NCBI RefSeq assembly: GCF_012275535.1
Contig: NZ_JAAVTK010000015.1
Coordinates: 22,451-86,450, forward strand
Reading direction: 5' to 3'
Length of the DNA stretch: 64,000 nt
Source: Hymenobacter artigasi
GTDB lineage: Bacteria; Bacteroidota; Bacteroidia; Cytophagales; Hymenobacteraceae
Under the pieces are notes generated by a model that saw only the letters and a list, made by a program, of their open reading frames with translations, was not told where the DNA came from and ran no database searches. This document shows positions 59,964 to 64,000 of this stretch, one piece after another (the first letter of the stretch is position 1; every line of letters starts with the position of its first letter). The translations under genes were made by a program, and so were the position numbers.

Positions 59964-62480
59964 TCAGTCCCCGTACTCAACCCCTTTCTCCGGAGCGGGG
60001 GATTTGCCGCCGCGGGCTACTCGGCACCGGTCTGTTTCCCGCACTTCGATGGCCGGTTCCTCGTGCGTCCATTTATCAAGTAGCACGGTCAAGGTTTTTA
60101 CATCCGCGCGTTGCGTATGGTAGGCTACTTCCAGCTCCACCGCCCTGGCAGACGCACTGGGCACCTCCCGGGCAACGGCTCCGGTTTGCTGCAGCAGCAC
60201 CGTTACCGACCCATTGGGTGCCGCTGCCTGAATGGCTGCGGAGTCGGCAAAGGCGACCGTAGCCTGCGCGTATTCTCCGCTTCGCACCGGCCATTCGGCT
60301 GGTGAATGGCCGAGGCCAGGGATGTGTTCCCGCACTGTCATGCCTTTCGAGTCTTGAACCTTCACCAGCACTGCGTTTACTTCATCCAATTGCGCTCCGT
60401 GTAATGGGTGGGTGTAGGTCAAAATAATGCTTCCTGCTGCTCCGATGGCCGGTGGATTCGTGAGAGTAACCAAAGCGCCAGCTTCCACAAGGGCCGCCTG
60501 TACGTTATTCGCCCGCTGGGCCGCTGTTAGCGCCAAGCTAGCAAACACTTCTATTTGCCCTTGTATCCGTTCCGGTAACTGCACCACCGGCTGCACCACC
60601 GGCGTAGGCATTGCTTCGATGGGAGGGCGCATCCGTTCCGCCTGATGGGCAGCGATAACTTCGGTTACCTGCGTGTCCTCATCCCGGCCATTGGGTTGCA
60701 GGTCAACCCGGGGGAAATGCCGGTGGCTTTCCACATGCAACAGCCGGGCGGTGCCGTCCAGCCCTGTTACCTCCTGGTACCCTTGCTTTCGCACTTGCTC
60801 GTTGTACTCGGCCCGATTAGTAAAGTTTCCCGCCGCCAGCACTTGTTCCAACTGCTGGAGCGCCTGCGCCTGGCCTTGCTGTTGGTCGGCCACGACGGCG
60901 CCCACCTGGGTGGCGAGCGCGGGGGCGGTTAGGCCACCCAACTGCACCTCTTTCACAGCAAATCGTTCGCCGGTTTCCAAGTGCTCAATTTTTAGGACAT
61001 TACCAGGTTCTTGCCGAAACGCACACCCACGCGTTTCCACTTGTTGCTGGTAATCTTCGTAACTGGTAAGCGGGGTCTTCGGAGCCAACAGAGTCTGGGC
61101 AACCGCCTCACACGTCTGCTCCCACGCCGCCTCGCGGCGGGCAGCCCGGCGCGCATCGGCATCCGCCAACAAGTCCGCCACCGTTCCCTGACGCAGGACT
61201 TCCTTTTCGCGATAAAGCTGCCCGGTCACCTCTAGGCGAAACAGCTCCACCTGCCCCAGTGCCGGCGGCGGCAGCAACGTTATTCCGTCCAGTTGCAGCC
61301 GCTCGGTCAGTTCGGCACGGCTGGACAAGAGCGGCGCCTCTTGCACGTGCGCGATTACCGTTTCTATATGGGCCCGTCCCTGCGCCCAGCTGCGGGCCGC
61401 CTCTTCCTGTTGCCGAGTGGTGACCTGCCGCTGCTCCAATTCGACGGCAATCTTGAGTTGGTCGGCCAAGGGCGGAGCCTCCGGCCCGCCGGGCAGTACC
61501 GCAGCTAGTGCAAACAGTTCCTGGCTTTCCCGGTGACGCACGTGGGTCAGCTGGTGCATCTGCGGGTCGCTTATCAGGTCGTAGGGCTGCGTGCGCAGGC
61601 GATAAAAAAACTGCGCCGGGGAGTTCAAGCCCGAGTCCCGGGTTTGCGTAAGGGCCGCCATTGTTTCCAGCCGCGCCGCCTCCCGCATCTGCTCCTGGCG
61701 CACCTGCTCCTGGTGCAATTCCCGATTCCGGACCAGTAGCTTTTCCAGGCCGGCCAGTCCGTAGTCCCGCGCGACCTCGCTGCCGTTAAACCGATGCCCG
61801 TCTTTTTCAAAACTGATGCCTGCCACGACGCCTGCCTTGGTGACGAATTCGCGCGACTCGATGCCTTGCGCCCGGAGTATCTTCTGCAGTTCCCCGCGCT
61901 CCGTCACTCCCGCGTGTACGGCTCGACCAATGGCCTGGCGTATCTCCGCCCGCGCCCGGTCCGGCCCCTCGATGCGCTCCGGGTGTTGCAATTCCGGCTG
62001 GCTGCTCCCCCGAGCCGGCGTCAGGTTAAATTCCTTTTCCAGCAATTGATTGATACGCCGCGCCTCCAGAAAATTCCAGTTATCGGCCACGGTCTTTCCA
62101 TTGTTGCCAACGCGGTTGGCTACAATGTGCACGTGCTGATTATCCTCTCGGTCATGGTGGCGGATGATAACGTACTGCGTCTTGTTCAGCTTCATCTCCT
62201 CCACCCAACGCTCGGCAATTTCCAGCATCTTCGCACTGTCGAGCCGGGCGGCATCGGCCGGGTTGAAACTGATTGCCGTATGCCAGACGGCGTTGCCCAA
62301 ACTCGGATTCTGACGCCGCCGCCGGTTGAAGTCTTCGAGCATCTCGGACGCGCTCGTTTCGCGAACGCCAACCGCGAGCAACACTTCCGGCTGCTTGTCG
62401 CGGGGCGCATCGCGCGGCCCGTTGTGCAGGTAGAGGAGCAGGCCCCGAAACTGTTTACCGACGACGTTGCGGGTGTTCAT
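59964..62480 (-). CDS. mobB: Relaxase/mobilization nuclease (MobB-like)
   Basis: The protein is 838 residues. The relaxase domain (1-330) has the metal and DNA-nicking motif IIRHHDREDNQHVHIVANRV (His116/His118 after HHD), preceded by WHTAISFNPADAARL. The C-terminal 500 residues are helical with repeats of basic and Gln-rich character. The start at 62480 (MNTRNVVGK) overlaps the mobC stop by four bases. It would nick oriT and pilot one strand during conjugal transfer with helper machinery. Confidence 0.9.
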   Translation of the reverse strand: MNTRNVVGKQFRGLLLYLHNGPRDAPRDKQPEVLLAVGVRETSASEMLEDFNRRRRQNPSLGNAVWHTAISFNPADAARLDSAKMLEIAERWVEEMKLNKTQYVIIRHHDREDNQHVHIVANRVGNNGKTVADNWNFLEARRINQLLEKEFNLTPARGSSQPELQHPERIEGPDRARAEIRQAIGRAVHAGVTERGELQKILRAQGIESREFVTKAGVVAGISFEKDGHRFNGSEVARDYGLAGLEKLLVRNRELHQEQVRQEQMREAARLETMAALTQTRDSGLNSPAQFFYRLRTQPYDLISDPQMHQLTHVRHRESQELFALAAVLPGGPEAPPLADQLKIAVELEQRQVTTRQQEEAARSWAQGRAHIETVIAHVQEAPLLSSRAELTERLQLDGITLLPPPALGQVELFRLEVTGQLYREKEVLRQGTVADLLADADARRAARREAAWEQTCEAVAQTLLAPKTPLTSYEDYQQQVETRGCAFRQEPGNVLKIEHLETGERFAVKEVQLGGLTAPALATQVGAVVADQQQGQAQALQQLEQVLAAGNFTNRAEYNEQVRKQGYQEVTGLDGTARLLHVESHRHFPRVDLQPNGRDEDTQVTEVIAAHQAERMRPPIEAMPTPVVQPVVQLPERIQGQIEVFASLALTAAQRANNVQAALVEAGALVTLTNPPAIGAAGSIILTYTHPLHGAQLDEVNAVLVKVQDSKGMTVREHIPGLGHSPAEWPVRSGEYAQATVAFADSAAIQAAAPNGSVTVLLQQTGAVAREVPSASARAVELEVAYHTQRADVKTLTVLLDKWTHEEPAIEVRETDRCRVARGGKSPAPEKGVEYGD

Positions 62481-62962
62481 AAGCGGGCCATTTTGCTCAA
62501 GAGACCCCGCAATTCGTCGCACACTTTCTCCACTTCCAGGGCGGCGACGGCATAGCCATCGCGGTTGGCCGCCCGGGCCAGTTGATTGAGATTATTTACT
62601 CCCCCGGCCAGTTGCGTCAACTGGTTTTCCTGCGCCAGGGTCAGGTGGCTTCGCTTAGGAAACTTAACCTTACGCCGGGTCAGTAAGCCCTCCACTAGGC
62701 CGCCAGCAAACTCTGAGATGGTTACTTCGAGGACGCCCGCGCCCTCATACAGCCGCACGTAAACGCGCGGCGAAACGTACATCGTCACTTTCGTTAGCTT
62801 TTCCTGTGGGTCCTTTGCTGGCCGCCCGCCCTTTTTATCGGATGCTTTTTTTAACGGATTGCCAGTCGGTTCGGGTTGATTACTAGACGCAACTCCCGGT
62901 GACGCTGGGACATCATTGGGCGAAGCAGAAGGTTGAGCAGAAGGGTCCGGAAGCGGGTGCAT
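62477..62962 (-). CDS. mobC: Mobilization protein MobC-like, with ribbon-helix-helix
   Basis: The protein is 161 residues: a Pro/Ser-rich N-terminal tail, GGRPAKDPQEKL, then KVTMYVSPRVYVRLYEGAGV as an RHH-like part and QLTQLAGGVNNLNQLARAAN, the conserved MobC/BmgB motif. It helps the relaxase bind oriT. Translation is coupled to the relaxase gene. The origin of transfer is expected just upstream. Confidence 0.9.
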   Translation of the reverse strand: MHPLPDPSAQPSASPNDVPASPGVASSNQPEPTGNPLKKASDKKGGRPAKDPQEKLTKVTMYVSPRVYVRLYEGAGVLEVTISEFAGGLVEGLLTRRKVKFPKRSHLTLAQENQLTQLAGGVNNLNQLARAANRDGYAVAALEVEKVCDELRGLLSKMARL

Positions 62963-64000
62963 AGATGAAGTGAATAAGGGTATTTGCGACCAAAAGAAAT
63001 TAAAGAGAAGAGGGTTTTGAGCGTTAATTACATGTCTGGCTACCTGTAAGTAAATTAAGACCTACCAGAAAGAGCTTCCTCCCCCGCTGCCCTAAAAACG
63101 CACATCGTTTGAAAGCTACTCTACACTGCCTCAATTTCCAAATAGTTCCCGCACTAGCATCATCTCTTCTGCTCTACCAAGTCCATTTTTGGCTTCCCCG
63201 TTTTCCTTAACGATGTCTTCCTAGTCCGGGAAATCCGCAAGACCGCAACACCTAAGCCATAGAATCCGCTACCCATCGTACCCATCCCCCATCTCGCCAC
63301 CCAGAGTCACCAGCCCCATTGAATTCCTCGGTTTGTTCTGTAATGTGCGCTCCGGACAAACCTTACTGTAGTCAACATCTTGCACGATTTAACCGGCAAT
63401 GATTTTCTTAAAAATCCGCTACGCCCTTCACCAGCCCGAAGCAGAATCCGCTCAATCGAATCAAGACACCATTGAACCAACCTGTCCGAGCAGACTATTT
63501 GGCCCCAACGATTTTCTGACAAACTTCCCCAAATCAAGGACGAGAAGAAAGAACAAAAAAGCAAGAATGCCACAAGCCGGGCCTCCCAACAAAACGGTCC
63601 ACCCTCTCTCTTCCCCGAATCGCCAAACATCGGTTATCCCTTACTTTCCCAACTCTCCGGTCTCCACTAAAACACCTTACCCTGCTACTCTTCCATTTTT
63701 CACGAAGGCTCCTGTGCTTGAAAGTCCAGCCAGCCCAGCCTCTGGAAAACAGCCGTTTCACTTGCCGCCAGTGCAATCAAAAACACCAAACAGCCGGCCT
63801 GCTACGAAAACCACTCCGTGCATTTTTTGTAAAAAACCGCCACGTGTATTTTCTGGGAATACCCACCTGCTCAACTGCACTCTGGGTTCACATCTTCTCA
63901 AACAAGTAGGGCTTCCGCACCAAAAGTAAGCTGGTCGTAGGCTAGTTTCGGGAATGGACCCTTTCGCTTCCTTTGCCCATTTAACGGACCCGCGCGTGCA
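62963..64000. other. Strand-asymmetric region upstream of mobC, candidate oriT region
   Basis: About 1 kb with no recognisable gene. From about 63400 to 63850 the plus strand is very poor in G and rich in C and A (for example CCACCCTCTCTCTTCCCCG). An open frame at 63399-63929 exists only because stops are rare in such sequence and shows no domain. Lower GC than the genes, next to mobC, makes it a likely place for oriT or a plasmid junction; no nick-site motif can be named. Confidence 0.5.

Noticed and set aside
63399..63929. 176-residue open frame upstream of mobC
   Set aside because: Its composition (Pro, Ser, Thr, Lys) follows from the G-poor strand, and no domain or promoter supports it.

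Overview
The window looks like chromosome plus accessory DNA from a high-GC member of the Bacteroidota, most likely Hymenobacter or a close relative. The case rests on GC-rich codon use, -7 boxes of the TAnnTTTG type with no evident Shine-Dalgarno sequences, a Bacteroidota-style MobB/MobC pair, a DUF6624 protein, an OprD-like porin and a response regulator fused to a Crp-type regulator. No database search was possible, so the genus is an inference.

Region 1 (1-15.9 kb) is a stress and low-oxygen style island. It holds a LOG-family nucleotide hydrolase, a beta-CASP RNA-processing MBL protein, a two-PAS histidine kinase followed by a receiver-Crp regulator, two small hydrophilic proteins, a stand-alone CheB methylesterase, a truncated haemoglobin, NhaA, a Ca-type P-ATPase, a tandem universal stress protein and a D-lactate-dehydrogenase-like enzyme. 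Three copies of a long imperfect palindrome sit in front of the small proteins, in front of the globin, and between the USP and dehydrogenase genes. They suggest one regulon, perhaps controlled by the receiver-Crp protein.

Region 2 (15.9-28.2 kb) is a reactive-sulfur cluster. It contains a TlpA-like thioredoxin, an ArsR-family regulator, a TauE exporter, a CstB-like persulfide dioxygenase/rhodanese fusion, a rhodanese, two YeeE/YedE proteins, a methyltransferase, a TsdA-like dihaem cytochrome, an OprD-like porin, a DsrE protein, an MFS transporter, a SoxB-like metallophosphoesterase and a DUF2892 protein. Three operators of the form ATGA-N8-TCAT abut the -7 boxes of tlpA, arsR and tauE.

Region 3 (28.2-41.1 kb) is accessory DNA: gene remnants, a truncated IS5-type transposase, single genes separated by copies of a promoter-bearing repeat, a MazEF pair with its operator, an NmrA-like reductase with an AraC regulator, and a serine resolvase. 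Region 4 (41.2-49.1 kb) carries an efflux pump, a luciferase-like monooxygenase, a cysteine hydrolase, and a segment of about 3.1 kb bounded by 55-bp inverted repeats. That segment holds a TetR gene, a thioredoxin-reductase-like gene and a methyltransferase gene, with two TetR operators.

Region 5 (49.4-64 kb) looks like a mobilizable island or integrated plasmid. It has a broken MmeI-like restriction-modification gene, an AbiE toxin-antitoxin pair, three paralogues of a family I do not recognise (two of them divergent from XRE regulators across large perfect palindromes), several hypothetical exported proteins, and a MobB/MobC mobilization pair followed by a strand-asymmetric noncoding stretch that may contain oriT.
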